NCBI GenBank assembly: GCA_002101905.1
Contig: LQPU01000025.1
Coordinates: forward strand, 186,001-250,000
Length of the DNA stretch: 64,000 bases
Reading direction: 5' to 3'
From: Mycobacterium shimoidei
GTDB taxonomy: Bacteria; Actinomycetota; Actinomycetes; Mycobacteriales; Mycobacteriaceae
Program-made: the position numbers and the translations under genes
Notes under the pieces: generated by a model
The model's input: the letters and a program-made list of their open reading frames with translations, nothing else
The model's database searches: none
What the model was told of the DNA's origin: nothing
Part shown: one piece after another, positions 1 to 10,034 of the stretch
Layout: every line of letters starts with the position of its first letter
How positions within the stretch are numbered: the stretch's first letter is position 1

Positions 1-152
1 GGCTGGCCGCACTCGGTGCCTACGGCGCATACTTCAACATCTACTTCTGCTCGGTGGCGCTGAAGATCAACGGGCCGGCCGGCAGTGACATCTTGATCGG
101 CATGGGCGGACAGCCCGATCCCAGCCAGGGGAGGTGCGCTTTTGCCAAATAG
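1..152 (+). CDS. Mce-family protein MceB, C-terminal end only (mce4-type operon)
   Basis: This is the last 49 residues of a protein whose start lies outside the window. The frame is open from base 1 to a TAG at 150-152 and ends in GRCAFAK. A Cys-containing tail followed at once by an MceC gene is typical of MceB, a subunit of the Mce lipid-import complex that forms part of the periplasmic lipid conduit. The stop overlaps the TTG start of the next gene by 11 bases, which indicates translational coupling. The mce4B assignment rests on the downstream order, the protein lengths and the Rv3491-otsA neighbourhood rather than on this fragment. Confidence 0.75.
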   Translation, partial: LAALGAYGAYFNIYFCSVALKINGPAGSDILIGMGGQPDPSQGRCAFAK

Positions 153-1203
153 GCGAGAAGACCGAGATCCACTGCGAACAGGCATTTTTGGCCTGGTCTT
201 GGTGGTGTGCCTGGTGCTGGTCGCGTTCGGTTACACCCAGTTGCCGTTTTGGCCGCAGGGCAGGATCTACGAAGCCTATTTCGCCGATGCCGGCGGAATC
301 ACACCCGGAAACGACGTGTACGTCTCGGGCATCAAAGTCGGACAGGTGAAGTCGGTCGCACTGGCGGGGGAAACGGCCAAGGTGAGCTTCACCGTGGACC
401 GGCGCATCAGGGTCGGCAGCCAGGCGCTGGCGGCGATTCGTACAGACACCATCCTCGGCCAGCGAGCGCTGGCGGTGACGCCGGCCGGTGGCGGCACGGC
501 CACCACCATCCCGCTGAACCGCACGACGACACCGTATGCACTGGGCTCGGCTCTGGGGGATCTGGGCCGCAACGCCGGGGATTTGGACAAGGCTCAGTTC
601 GAGAAGTCGCTGCAGGTCATCACGGATGCGTTGCACGACGCCACCCCGCAGCTGCGCGGGGCACTGGACGGCATCACCTCGCTGTCCCGCACGCTGAACC
701 GGCGCGATGAGGCATTGGAATCCTTACTGGCCCACGCGAAATCGGTGACCGCGGTACTGGCCGACCGTGCCAACCAGGTCAACAAGCTGATCCTCGACGG
801 CAACCAGTTGTTCGCCGCGCTGGACGCCCGCCGCGCCGCCCTGGCTCAGCTCATCTCCGGCATTGACGATGTCTCTCAGCAACTTTCCGGATTCGTAGCC
901 GACAACCGCAAGGAGTTCGGTCCTGCGCTCTCCAAGCTGAACCTGGTGCTCGACGAGCTCAACCAGCGCCACGAGTACATCAGCGAGGCGCTGAAGCGAT
1001 TGCCCGCCTACGCGACCACGCTCGGTGAGGTGGTCGGCTCCGGACCCGGGTTCAATGTGAACGTCTACGGCGTGGTACCGGCGCCGATCGTCGGGATCAT
1101 GTTCGACGCCGTCTTCCAGCCCGGCAAGCTCCCGGACAGTTTCGCGGACTATCTGCGCGGAATGATCCAGGAGCGGTGGATCATAAGGCCGCAGACACCA
1201 TGA
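142..1203 (+). CDS. mce4C: MceC subunit of Mce4-type lipid importer
   Basis: A 353-residue MCE-domain protein, close to the length I recall for Mce4C and much shorter than the Pro-rich Mce1C type. One N-terminal hydrophobic segment (about residues 14-33) anchors it. The MCE/MlaD domain follows (about 38-115, with the GxxVYVSGIKVGQV-type core), then long helical segments (about 140-300). It starts with TTG at 142 inside the upstream gene and ends in ATGA shared with the next gene, so it is an internal operon cistron. In this family the MCE domains and helices build a periplasmic channel that carries lipid to the YrbE permease. For Mce4 the established substrate class is sterol. Confidence 0.85.
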   Translation: MPNRREDRDPLRTGIFGLVLVVCLVLVAFGYTQLPFWPQGRIYEAYFADAGGITPGNDVYVSGIKVGQVKSVALAGETAKVSFTVDRRIRVGSQALAAIRTDTILGQRALAVTPAGGGTATTIPLNRTTTPYALGSALGDLGRNAGDLDKAQFEKSLQVITDALHDATPQLRGALDGITSLSRTLNRRDEALESLLAHAKSVTAVLADRANQVNKLILDGNQLFAALDARRAALAQLISGIDDVSQQLSGFVADNRKEFGPALSKLNLVLDELNQRHEYISEALKRLPAYATTLGEVVGSGPGFNVNVYGVVPAPIVGIMFDAVFQPGKLPDSFADYLRGMIQERWIIRPQTP

Positions 1204-2570
1204 CCAGAGTCGTCGACGAGCGTAGCCGCACCCTGCGGCGGATTGCGGCTGTCGGTTTGGCCGTGCTCATCGTGGCCGGCGTCTACCTGGTGTGGCCGGG
1301 ACGCACCGGCCACAAAATCGTCGGCTACTTCACCTCAGCGGTCGGACTTTATCCCGGTGACCAGGTCCGCATTGTCGGTGTGCCGGTGGGCAAGATCGTC
1401 TCGATCGAGCCGCGCCCCTCTGATGTGAAGATCACCATGTCGGTCGACAGTGGCGTGAAGGTGCCGCAGGACGCGCGGGCGGTCATCATGTCACCGAATC
1501 TGGTTGCGGCACGGTTCATCCAGCTCGCACCCGCCTACCGGGAGGGGCCGGTGCTGCCGGACGGCGCGACCATCGGCCTGGACCGCACCGCTGTCCCGGT
1601 GGAGTGGGACGAGGTGAAAGCGGCCCTGACCGATCTCGCCAGACAGCTGAGCCCCGCGGCGGGAGAAATGCAGGGTCCGCTGGGGAAGGCGATCAATCAG
1701 GCCGCCGACACATTCGACGGCACGGGGGACACGTTTCATGCCGCGCTGCGTGAGCTGTCCCAAGCCGCCGGGCGGTTGGGCGATTCTCGGACAGACCTCT
1801 TCGGCACGGTCAAGAACCTTCAGGTGTTGGTCGACGCGCTGTCGTCGAGCAACGAGCAGATCGTCCAGTTCGCCGGGCACGTGGCGGCGGTGTCTGCGGT
1901 GCTCGCCGACAGTTCCAGCCAGCTCGACCACACGCTCGGCACGCTCAACCAGGCGTTGTCCGACGTGAAAGAGTTTCTGCACCAGAACAACTCGACCTTG
2001 ATCGGAACGGTGAACAAGCTCGGCGACCTGAGCAAGACCTTGAGCGACCAAAGCGAGAACATCGAGCAGGTGCTGCACGTCGCCGGACCCGGGATCAGCA
2101 ACTTCTACAACATCTACGACCCGGCGCAGGGCACTCTGAACGGCTTGATCTCCATTCCGGAGTTCTCCAACCCGGTCCAGTTCATCTGCGGCGGGTCCTT
2201 CGACACCGCCGCGGGGCTGGTCGCACCGGACTATTACAAGCGGGCCGAAATCTGCCGTGAGCGCCTCGCCCCGCCGCTGCGCCGGCTGACGGCCAACTAC
2301 CCGCCGATCATGTTCCACCCGATCAACTCGATCACTGCGTACAAGGGCCAGATCATCTACGACACCCCGGCCACCCAGGCCAAAGCCCAGACGCCGATTC
2401 CGGAACTGACCTGGGTACCCGCACCGGGAGTGCATCCGCCCAGCCCGGACGATCTGCAGGCCATGCTCGTACCGCCCGCCCCCGCCCCCGGTCCGGCGCC
2501 GGGCCCGGCTCCGGGTCCACCCGCGCCGGCCGGTGCTGCGCTGCCGGCAGAGCAGGGAGCCGGGCGATGA
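1200..2570 (+). CDS. mce4D: MceD subunit of Mce4-type lipid importer
   Basis: 456 residues from the ATG at 1200, which overlaps the previous stop as ATGA. Upstream in-frame codons lie inside mceC and were not used. A transmembrane anchor (about residues 14-34) is followed by an MCE domain (about 40-120), a long coiled-coil-prone region (150-300) and a short Pro/Ala/Gly-rich tail ending around AGAALPAEQGAGR. The length fits the Mce4D class. It overlaps mceE by four bases (ATGA). The role is the same as for the other subunits: part of the envelope-spanning lipid conduit. Confidence 0.85.
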   Translation: MTRVVDERSRTLRRIAAVGLAVLIVAGVYLVWPGRTGHKIVGYFTSAVGLYPGDQVRIVGVPVGKIVSIEPRPSDVKITMSVDSGVKVPQDARAVIMSPNLVAARFIQLAPAYREGPVLPDGATIGLDRTAVPVEWDEVKAALTDLARQLSPAAGEMQGPLGKAINQAADTFDGTGDTFHAALRELSQAAGRLGDSRTDLFGTVKNLQVLVDALSSSNEQIVQFAGHVAAVSAVLADSSSQLDHTLGTLNQALSDVKEFLHQNNSTLIGTVNKLGDLSKTLSDQSENIEQVLHVAGPGISNFYNIYDPAQGTLNGLISIPEFSNPVQFICGGSFDTAAGLVAPDYYKRAEICRERLAPPLRRLTANYPPIMFHPINSITAYKGQIIYDTPATQAKAQTPIPELTWVPAPGVHPPSPDDLQAMLVPPAPAPGPAPGPAPGPPAPAGAALPAEQGAGR

Positions 2571-3727
2571 ACCGAAACTTGCTGGCCGGCAGTGCACTAG
2601 CGATGGGCAGCATGCTGCTGGCCGGGTGCCAGTTCGGCGGGTTGAACTCGATCGCGCTGCCGGGTACGGCCGGTCACGGCAAAGGCGCGTACTCGATCAC
2701 GGTCGAGTTGGCCGATGTCGCGACGCTGCCGCAGAACTCCCCGGTGATGGTCGATGACGTCACCGTCGGTAGCGTGTCGGGAATCGACGCGAAGCAGCGT
2801 CCGGACGGAAGCTTCTATGCCGCTGTCGAATTGGCGCTGGATCCCCATGTTGTGCTGCCGGCGAACGCGACCGCGAAGGTGGCGCAAACGTCGCTGTTGG
2901 GTTCCCAGCACGTCGAGTTGGCGGCTCCGAAGGGTCAACCTGCGGTGGGGAAGCTGGTCAACGGCGCGACGATCCGCGAGGCGCACACCAGCCGCTATCC
3001 CACCACCGAAGAGGTGCTCTCGGCACTCGGAGTGGTGGTCAACAAGGGCAACCTCGGTGCGCTGCAAGAGATCACCGATGAAACCTACACGGCGGTAGCA
3101 GGCCGGCAGAATGACTTCGTCGATTTGGTACCGCGGCTCGCCGAATTCACCGCCGGGTTGAACAACCAGGTCAACGACATCATCGCGGCCATCGACGGGC
3201 TGGACCGGTTCTCGAAGATCCTGGCGGGCAACAAAGACAACCTGGGGCGCGCGCTGAACACCCTGCCGGAAGCGCTGCAAGTGCTGAACAAGAACCGCGA
3301 TCACATCATCGACGCGTTCGCCGCACTCAAGAAGGTGTCAACCGTTGCCTCCCACGTGTTGTCGCAAACCAAGGTTGATTTCGCCGAGGACGCCAAGTAC
3401 CTGTATCAGGTGACCAAGGCGCTGGCCGACAGCAGTGACAAATTCGTCACGTCGTTGCAGATCTTCCTGACGTTCCCGTTCCCGAACTTCGGTATCAAGC
3501 AGGCGGTGCGCGGTGACTACCTCAACGTGTTCACCACTTTCGACCTCACGCTGCGCCGACTCGGTGAAACGTTCTTCACGACATCGGTGTTGGACCCGAA
3601 CATGCGGCATATGGACGAAATCCTCAATCCGCCGGACTTTTTGATCGGGGAGCTGGCGAACCTGTCCGGACAGGCCGCGGACCCGTTCAAGATTCCGCCG
3701 GGCGCATCGAGCGAGCAGGGGCGCTGA
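2567..3727 (+). CDS. mce4E: MceE lipoprotein subunit (LprN-like)
   Basis: 386 residues with a lipoprotein signal peptide. The N-terminus runs into LLAGC, a lipobox with the acylated Cys at residue 21. The MCE domain lies at about 40-120 and helical repeats follow. MceE is the lipoprotein member of every mce operon and matches LprN in position and length. Its ATG overlaps the mceD stop, and its TGA overlaps the mceF ATG as TGATG. The mature protein should be anchored in the outer leaflet of the plasma membrane and contribute to the Mce4 assembly. Confidence 0.87.
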   Translation: MNRNLLAGSALAMGSMLLAGCQFGGLNSIALPGTAGHGKGAYSITVELADVATLPQNSPVMVDDVTVGSVSGIDAKQRPDGSFYAAVELALDPHVVLPANATAKVAQTSLLGSQHVELAAPKGQPAVGKLVNGATIREAHTSRYPTTEEVLSALGVVVNKGNLGALQEITDETYTAVAGRQNDFVDLVPRLAEFTAGLNNQVNDIIAAIDGLDRFSKILAGNKDNLGRALNTLPEALQVLNKNRDHIIDAFAALKKVSTVASHVLSQTKVDFAEDAKYLYQVTKALADSSDKFVTSLQIFLTFPFPNFGIKQAVRGDYLNVFTTFDLTLRRLGETFFTTSVLDPNMRHMDEILNPPDFLIGELANLSGQAADPFKIPPGASSEQGR

Positions 3728-5505
3728 TGAGCCGCTTGACTCGAGCCCAGCTGGCCATCTTCGGGGTGGTCACGGTGATCACCGTGACCTTGATGGCGAT
3801 TTTCTACCTGCGGTTGCCGGCCGCGATGGGCGTCGGCACCTACCGGGTGACGGCCGACTTCGTTGCGGGCGGTGGGCTGTACAAGAACGCGAACGTGACC
3901 TACCGGGGCGTGGCCGTCGGCCGGGTGGAATCGGTGACGCTCAATTCTCATGGTGTGGACGCGGTCATGCGGCTGAACAGCGGCACATCGGTCCCCTCCA
4001 ACGTCACCGCCACCGTGAAGAGCGTGTCGGCGGTCGGCGAGCAGTACGTCGACCTGGTGCCGGACAAGACCCCGGCGACGACCAAGCTGCACAACGGTTC
4101 GCGCATCGAGCAGGCGAACACCAGGATCGGTCAGGACATCGCGACCCTGCTGCACGAATCCGAGACGCTGGTCAACAGTGTCGCCGACACCCGGCTGCGT
4201 GAGTTGCTGCACGAAACGTTCAAGGCGTTCAACGGAACCGGCCCGGAGCTGGCCCGGTTGATCGAGTCGTCGCGGCTGCTGGTGGACGAGGCCAACTCCT
4301 ACTATCCGCAGACCTCGCAGCTGATCGACCAGCTCGAGCCCTTCCTGCAGGCACAGATCCGCTCCGGCGACGACATCAGGTCATTGGCCGACGGGCTGGC
4401 GCGTTTCACTTCCGAAGTACGGCAAGCGGATCCGCAGCTGCGCGAGCTGCTCAGTGTGGTTCCGCCCGCCGCCGACGAGGCCAATACCGCCTTCTCCGGC
4501 ATCCGGCCGTCGTTTCCGATGCTGGCGGCCAGTCTGGCCAACCTCGGCCGGGTCGGCGTGATCTACCACAAGTCGATCGAGCACCTGTTGGTCGTATTGC
4601 CGGCGCTGTTCGCCGCGATCATCACCGCCGCCAACGCCTACCCCCAGGACGAGGGCGCCAAGCTGGACTTCAAGATCAACATCGACCCGCCGCCGTGCAA
4701 CGTCGGTTTCATTCCGCCGACTTTGATCCGCACGCCCGCCGACGAAACGGTTCGGGACATCCCCAACGACATGTACTGCAAGACAGCCCAGAACGACCCG
4801 TCCACGGTGCGCGGCGCGCGTAATTACCCTTGCCAGGAGTTCCCGGGCAAGCGGGCGCCTACGGTGGCATTGTGCCGCGACCCTCGCGGCTACGTCCCGA
4901 TCGGCAGCAACCCGTGGCGCGGCCCGCCGATCCCGTACGGCACGCCGGTGACCAATGGGCTGAACATCTTGCCGCCCAACAAGTATCCGTACGTCCCGCC
5001 GGAGGCTGACCCGGATCCGGGCACGCCGATTGTCGGGCCGCCGCCACCCGGGGTGGTGCCAGGGCCCGGCCCGGCCCCCCACCAGCCGTTCCCGGTGCCC
5101 CCGCCGCCCAACACCGGCGGCACCGACGGGCGGCAGGCGTGGATACCGCCCGCGCCGTACCCGCCGCAGCCGCCGCAGTTGCCGTACCCGAAATGGCTTC
5201 CGCCGCCCCCGCCGCCGCTCGGCATCTCGCCCCCGCCGCCAGGCCCGGGGCCTGAGAAGCCGTGGGGCCCGCCGCCGGGACCGGTGCCGCAGGCCAGCGG
5301 CGGTTCGGCGGCGATACCGGCCGCACCGGCCGGAGCCGCGGCCGCCGCGCAGCCAGGCAGCGCCGCAGAACCAGCCGCGGTGTACACCACCTATGACCAG
5401 CAGACGGGAACGTTCCAGGACCCCGCAGGAGGCACTGGTATCTTCGCGCCCGGCAGGAGTGCGGAGAACTGGGTGGACCTGATGCGTGATCCGAGGTCGT
5501 TGTGA
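3727..5505 (+). CDS. mce4F: MceF subunit of Mce4-type importer, with Pro-rich tail
   Basis: 592 residues, slightly longer than the 564 I recall for M. tuberculosis Mce4F. A TM anchor (about 8-28) is followed by an MCE domain (about 35-115) and helices to about 300. Then comes a Cys-containing segment (DPPPCN, MYCKTAQ, NYPCQEF, VALCRDP) that is also present in the second MceF of this window. Residues about 410-550 are a Pro/Gly-rich low-complexity tail. It starts at the TGATG junction with mceE and ends overlapping the GTG of the following mce-associated gene. Confidence 0.87.
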   Translation: MSRLTRAQLAIFGVVTVITVTLMAIFYLRLPAAMGVGTYRVTADFVAGGGLYKNANVTYRGVAVGRVESVTLNSHGVDAVMRLNSGTSVPSNVTATVKSVSAVGEQYVDLVPDKTPATTKLHNGSRIEQANTRIGQDIATLLHESETLVNSVADTRLRELLHETFKAFNGTGPELARLIESSRLLVDEANSYYPQTSQLIDQLEPFLQAQIRSGDDIRSLADGLARFTSEVRQADPQLRELLSVVPPAADEANTAFSGIRPSFPMLAASLANLGRVGVIYHKSIEHLLVVLPALFAAIITAANAYPQDEGAKLDFKINIDPPPCNVGFIPPTLIRTPADETVRDIPNDMYCKTAQNDPSTVRGARNYPCQEFPGKRAPTVALCRDPRGYVPIGSNPWRGPPIPYGTPVTNGLNILPPNKYPYVPPEADPDPGTPIVGPPPPGVVPGPGPAPHQPFPVPPPPNTGGTDGRQAWIPPAPYPPQPPQLPYPKWLPPPPPPLGISPPPPGPGPEKPWGPPPGPVPQASGGSAAIPAAPAGAAAAAQPGSAAEPAAVYTTYDQQTGTFQDPAGGTGIFAPGRSAENWVDLMRDPRSL

Positions 5506-6182
5506 CCGCTCGCACCGAACCGACGAAGCCGCGCGCACGTCGGCGGGCTTCGCGTGCGGCGGGCCCGGCGGGCGGGCAGGCAGCCGCCGGCACTGTTCGG
5601 CTTGAGGCACCGGCGGTGACCGTCAAGCGGCCTACCGCGCCGGTCGCCCGGCCGGCGCGGCGCCCTGCGCACCGTCGGCTGGTCGGCCTGATCGCGCTGT
5701 CGGCCGGGTTGGTCGGGATCGGCGCGCTGGCCGCGGGCGTGATCGTTCTCGCCCGAGGCCAGCTGCAAGCCGACGCTGCGCGCGACCGCCAGCAGCGTTT
5801 CGTCGACACCGCTACTCAGACGGTGGTCAACATGTTCAGCTACACCCAGGACAACATCGACGAGAGCGTCAACCGGTTCGTCGAGGGGACCAGCGGGCCG
5901 CTGCGGGGCATGCTCAGCGCCGACAACAACGTCGAGAACATCAAGACGTTGTTCCGCCACACCAACGCCAATTCGGAGGCGGTCATCAACGGTGCCGCGC
6001 TGGAGGACATCGACAGCGTCACCAACAACGCGTCGGTCCTGGTGTCCGCACGAGTGACAGTGACCGACATCGACGGTGTCAACAAGCCATCCATGCCCTA
6101 CCGGATGCGGGTCATCGTCCACGAGGACGACGCCGGAAAAATGACTGGCTATGACCTGAAATATCCGGACGGAGGCAATTGA
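5502..6182 (+). CDS. Mce-associated membrane protein (Rv3493c-like)
   Basis: 226 residues starting at a GTG that overlaps the mceF stop. A basic, disordered N-terminus (about 1-58, Arg/Pro/Ala) precedes one TM helix (about 60-85). The extracytoplasmic domain of about 140 residues has the NTF2-like fold typical of Mce-associated (Mam/Mas) proteins, which are reported to stabilise Mce complexes. Position right after mceF and coupling to a second such gene match Rv3493c-Rv3492c. Confidence 0.8.
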   Translation: MTARTEPTKPRARRRASRAAGPAGGQAAAGTVRLEAPAVTVKRPTAPVARPARRPAHRRLVGLIALSAGLVGIGALAAGVIVLARGQLQADAARDRQQRFVDTATQTVVNMFSYTQDNIDESVNRFVEGTSGPLRGMLSADNNVENIKTLFRHTNANSEAVINGAALEDIDSVTNNASVLVSARVTVTDIDGVNKPSMPYRMRVIVHEDDAGKMTGYDLKYPDGGN

Positions 6183-6664
6183 TGCGGTGGTGGACCGCCG
6201 CCGTCGTCAGCCTGCTAACCATCGTGTTCGTCGGGCTGGCCGCAGCCGGAGGCTGGTTGTACTGGGACCGGGTGCAAACCCGCGGCGAGCAGTCGGCGCG
6301 GGCGGTGCTGCCGCCGTTGGCCGCCAAGCAGATCCCGGCGGTGTTCGGCTACGACTACCAGACCGTCGAACGCAGCCTGGGCGCCGCGTACCCGATGCTC
6401 ACGCCGAGCTATCGGCAGGAGTTCGAAAAAAGTGCCAACCAACAGATCATCCCGGAGGCACGCAAACGCGAAGTCGTCGTCCAGGCCCATGTCGTCGGCG
6501 TGGGAGTCATGACCGCGCAACGGGATTCGGCGTCGGTCATGGTCTACATGAACCGTACGGTGACTGACAAATCGCGTCAGCCGGTGTACGACGGCAGCCG
6601 GTTGCGGGTCGACTACAAGCGAATAAACGGCAATTGGCTGATCAACTACATCACGCCGATCTAG
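6182..6664 (+). CDS. Mce-associated protein (Rv3492c-like), last gene of operon
   Basis: 160 residues from the ATG at 6182, which shares one base with the previous TGA. This equals the length I recall for Rv3492c. A TM segment (about 7-27) is followed by a compact extracytoplasmic domain with the NTF2-like pattern. A TTG three bases upstream is also in frame, but the ATG gives the usual TGATG coupling. It closes the operon, and the next gene is convergent 22 bases away. No strong stem-loop was seen between them. Confidence 0.78.
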   Translation: MRWWTAAVVSLLTIVFVGLAAAGGWLYWDRVQTRGEQSARAVLPPLAAKQIPAVFGYDYQTVERSLGAAYPMLTPSYRQEFEKSANQQIIPEARKREVVVQAHVVGVGVMTAQRDSASVMVYMNRTVTDKSRQPVYDGSRLRVDYKRINGNWLINYITPI

Positions 6665-6686
6665 CAGCGGGTCGGCGCCATTAGAT

Positions 6687-7262
6687 CTAGCGGCAGCTGC
6701 CGATCGGGTCGCAATCGAGCGGGTAGCGCTCCACCGGGACCGGTAGCGGCGACTGGAACGCCAGCGAAAACGGTGTCTTGGTCATCGCCGGTTCCAGGCC
6801 GCAGACGGCCCCGTTAATGCTGGTGTGGGTGCCGGCGAGTGTCACGTCGTCGAACGCGTAGGTGTCCGTCGACGGCGCGGTGCTCCCGTCCGGGCAGGTG
6901 ACGCCAGTTGCCTTGGGTACCTGGAAAGTCCACAGATCACTGGTCAACCGGGCGCGGCCGGAGAAGTTCGCCAGCTTCTCCGCCCGGGAGATGCTGCGGG
7001 CGGTCGTGCTGACGATATTGAGCGCGCACAGGTCGGCCGCAATGACCGGGTCGGTGAAGTCGGGAATGGCGCGTTGGCGCGATATCGGATCGCAGAGCGC
7101 CGCGATTTTCCAGGTCGTCGGCGGCACACCGGCTTCGGTGAAGGTGTAGAGGCCGTCAGTCGGCGGACCCAACGCCTTGGCGGGACCTGCCGGTACCATG
7201 CCGACCAGCGGCAGGATGGCGGCGATGGCCAGACTACGGGCCAGACCACGGGAAATGATCAC
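6687..7262 (-). CDS. Secreted hypothetical protein, Rv3491-like
   Basis: 191 residues from the GTG at 7262. Longer in-frame extensions run into otsA and lack a signal sequence at their N-terminus. The protein begins with an Arg-containing n-region and a hydrophobic core (about 6-26) ending near PAKALG, consistent with a cleavable Sec signal peptide. The mature part has several Cys residues (IAALCDP, ADLCALN, GVTCPDG, AVCGLEP, PLDCDP, GSC) and may be disulphide bonded. Length and position, opposite to mce4 and next to otsA, match Rv3491. No function can be assigned. Confidence 0.72.
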   Translation of the reverse strand: MIISRGLARSLAIAAILPLVGMVPAGPAKALGPPTDGLYTFTEAGVPPTTWKIAALCDPISRQRAIPDFTDPVIAADLCALNIVSTTARSISRAEKLANFSGRARLTSDLWTFQVPKATGVTCPDGSTAPSTDTYAFDDVTLAGTHTSINGAVCGLEPAMTKTPFSLAFQSPLPVPVERYPLDCDPIGSCR

Positions 7263-7303
7263 GGTAACGAGTATCGCAGCGTCGCTATCCGACAAGCAAC
7301 GGT

Positions 7304-8770
<1,467 letters not shown>

Positions 8771-8935
8771 TTATGCCTCGTTTTTCGCTGGCCCGATACC
8801 AAGCATCGAAAGAAAGATCCGGCACTCGTCGGCGTCGGCTGCATACGCTGCGACAACGCGCCTGGCCTGGCGTGCGGTGCTGTCAGCTAACGGTTCCACA
8901 TCGCCGATTTCGGCAGGGTCAGTTTTTGCGGGCAT
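8771..8935 (-). CDS. Small conserved protein, Rv3489-like (54 aa)
   Basis: A 54-residue reading frame, ATG at 8935 to TAA at 8771, too short for most gene finders. It starts MPAKTDPAEIGDVEPLAD and ends MLGIGPAKNEA; the middle is an Ala/Arg-rich amphipathic helix. The stop directly precedes the otsA ATG, so translation is probably coupled. A similarly small gene (Rv3489) lies upstream of otsA in M. tuberculosis, which supports it being real. Function unknown; a role tied to trehalose-phosphate synthesis is only a guess from position. Confidence 0.7.
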   Translation of the reverse strand: MPAKTDPAEIGDVEPLADSTARQARRVVAAYAADADECRIFLSMLGIGPAKNEA

Positions 8936-8940
8936 GCTTC

Positions 8941-8964
8941 AACTGTATCGAAAACTGTATCGAA
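8941..8964. repeat. Tandem 12-bp duplication upstream of the small gene and otsA
   Basis: AACTGTATCGAA occurs twice head to tail (8941-8952 and 8953-8964), only six bases before the start of the minus-strand small-gene/otsA unit. Read on the minus strand each copy contains TACAGT, which fits a mycobacterial -10 element (TANNNT). It may be promoter, operator or slippage product. Confidence 0.5.
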
Positions 8965-9015
8965 GACCCTCCGGGAGGTCCGCTGGGCGCTGGACGTAAT
9001 GTGCAGGTCGAAACC

Positions 9016-9059
9016 GCCTGGCAATGATGCGGGCCGGTAGGCCCGAGGCGAAGCCAGGC
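9016..9059 (+). promoter_or_regulatory. Nested inverted repeats in the leader of the enoyl-CoA hydratase-like gene
   Basis: An outer pair GCCTGGC (9016-9022) / GCCAGGC (9053-9059) encloses an inner pair CGGGCC (9030-9035) / GGCCCG (9040-9045) with a GGTA loop. The structure ends 28 bases before the ATG at 9088. It has no U-tract, so a 5'UTR structure or small mobile repeat is more likely than a terminator. Confidence 0.45.
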
Positions 9060-9087
9060 AATCAAGCTGATGCGAATGAGGTGGCGA

Positions 9088-10023
9088 ATGGCAGTCCACG
9101 ACGATGTGGGCACCAGCTCTGTCAACGGCGACTCTGCTGACCTGGTGGCCTACGAAACACTCGACGAGGGTCGGATCGCCCGGGTCTGGCTGAACCGGCC
9201 CGAGGCGCACAACGCCCAGAACCGCACGCTGCTGGTTCAGCTCGATGAGGCGTTCGCGCGTGCCGAGGCCGACGATCAGGTGCGGGTGGTCATCCTGGCG
9301 GCGCGAGGCCGGAACTTCTCGGCCGGTCACGACCTGGGGTCGGAGGCTGCGCTGGCCGAGCGCAAGCCCGGCCCGGGCCAGCATCCGACGTTTCGAGGAT
9401 ACGGCGCCACCCGCGACCCGGTCGCCGAGAAGACTCTGCTGCAGGAGTGGCACTTCTACTACCAGAACACGTGCCGCTGGCGTGATTTGCGCAAAATAAC
9501 CATCGCCCAGGTTCAAGGCAATGCCATCTCGGCGGGTTTGATGCTGATCTGGGCCTGCGACCTGATTGTTGCCGCCGACAACGCAAAGTTCAGCGATGTG
9601 GTCGGTGTCCGGATGGGTATGCCGGGCGTCGAATATTACGCGCACCCTTGGGAATTCGGTCCGCGTAAGGCAAAAGAGCTGCTGCTGACCGGTGACTCGC
9701 TGGACGCCGATGAAGCGTACCGACTTGGCATGGTGTCCAAGGTCTTTCCGCTCGACGAGCTGGAGGCCAAGACGTTGGAGTTCGCCCGGCGCATCGCCGA
9801 GCGGCCCACAATGGCGGCGCTGCTGATCAAGGACTCCGTGAACGCAGCCTCCGACGCGATGGGGTTCACCGAGGCGCTGCGGCACGCGTTCCACGTCCAC
9901 GAGCTCGGGCATGCGCACTGGGCGGCGCATAACGAAAATCGCTGGCCGGTGGGGCTGCCGCCGGAGGTCGAGGACTGGCGTAACCCCAAGCCGTCGAAGA
10001 TCGCCCGCCGCGACGAGCCGTAG
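9088..10023 (+). CDS. Enoyl-CoA hydratase/isomerase-family protein, catalytic Glu not conserved
   Basis: 311 residues from the ATG at 9088, chosen because GAGGTGG lies seven bases upstream; two earlier in-frame ATGs lack this. The crotonase fold is clear, with NRPEAHNAQN (about 37-46), the oxyanion-hole block NFSAGHDLG (about 77-85) and a second oxyanion block QGNAISAGLMLIWACDL (about 144-160). The two glutamates used for hydration in classical enoyl-CoA hydratases are not evident. The first position reads LMLIW instead of GGCEL and the second reads VGVRMGMPG. It may be an isomerase, C-C hydrolase or other crotonase activity. The gene is followed 11 bases later by an SDR on the same strand. 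Confidence 0.85.
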   Translation: MAVHDDVGTSSVNGDSADLVAYETLDEGRIARVWLNRPEAHNAQNRTLLVQLDEAFARAEADDQVRVVILAARGRNFSAGHDLGSEAALAERKPGPGQHPTFRGYGATRDPVAEKTLLQEWHFYYQNTCRWRDLRKITIAQVQGNAISAGLMLIWACDLIVAADNAKFSDVVGVRMGMPGVEYYAHPWEFGPRKAKELLLTGDSLDADEAYRLGMVSKVFPLDELEAKTLEFARRIAERPTMAALLIKDSVNAASDAMGFTEALRHAFHVHELGHAHWAAHNENRWPVGLPPEVEDWRNPKPSKIARRDEP

Positions 10024-10034
10024 CCGGAGCCACC

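Noticed and set aside
4381..6122. Long minus-strand open frames over mceF and the mce-associated gene
   Set aside because: Codon-phase shadows in high-GC DNA, very rich in Arg/Gly/Val, with no ribosome site and no family motif.
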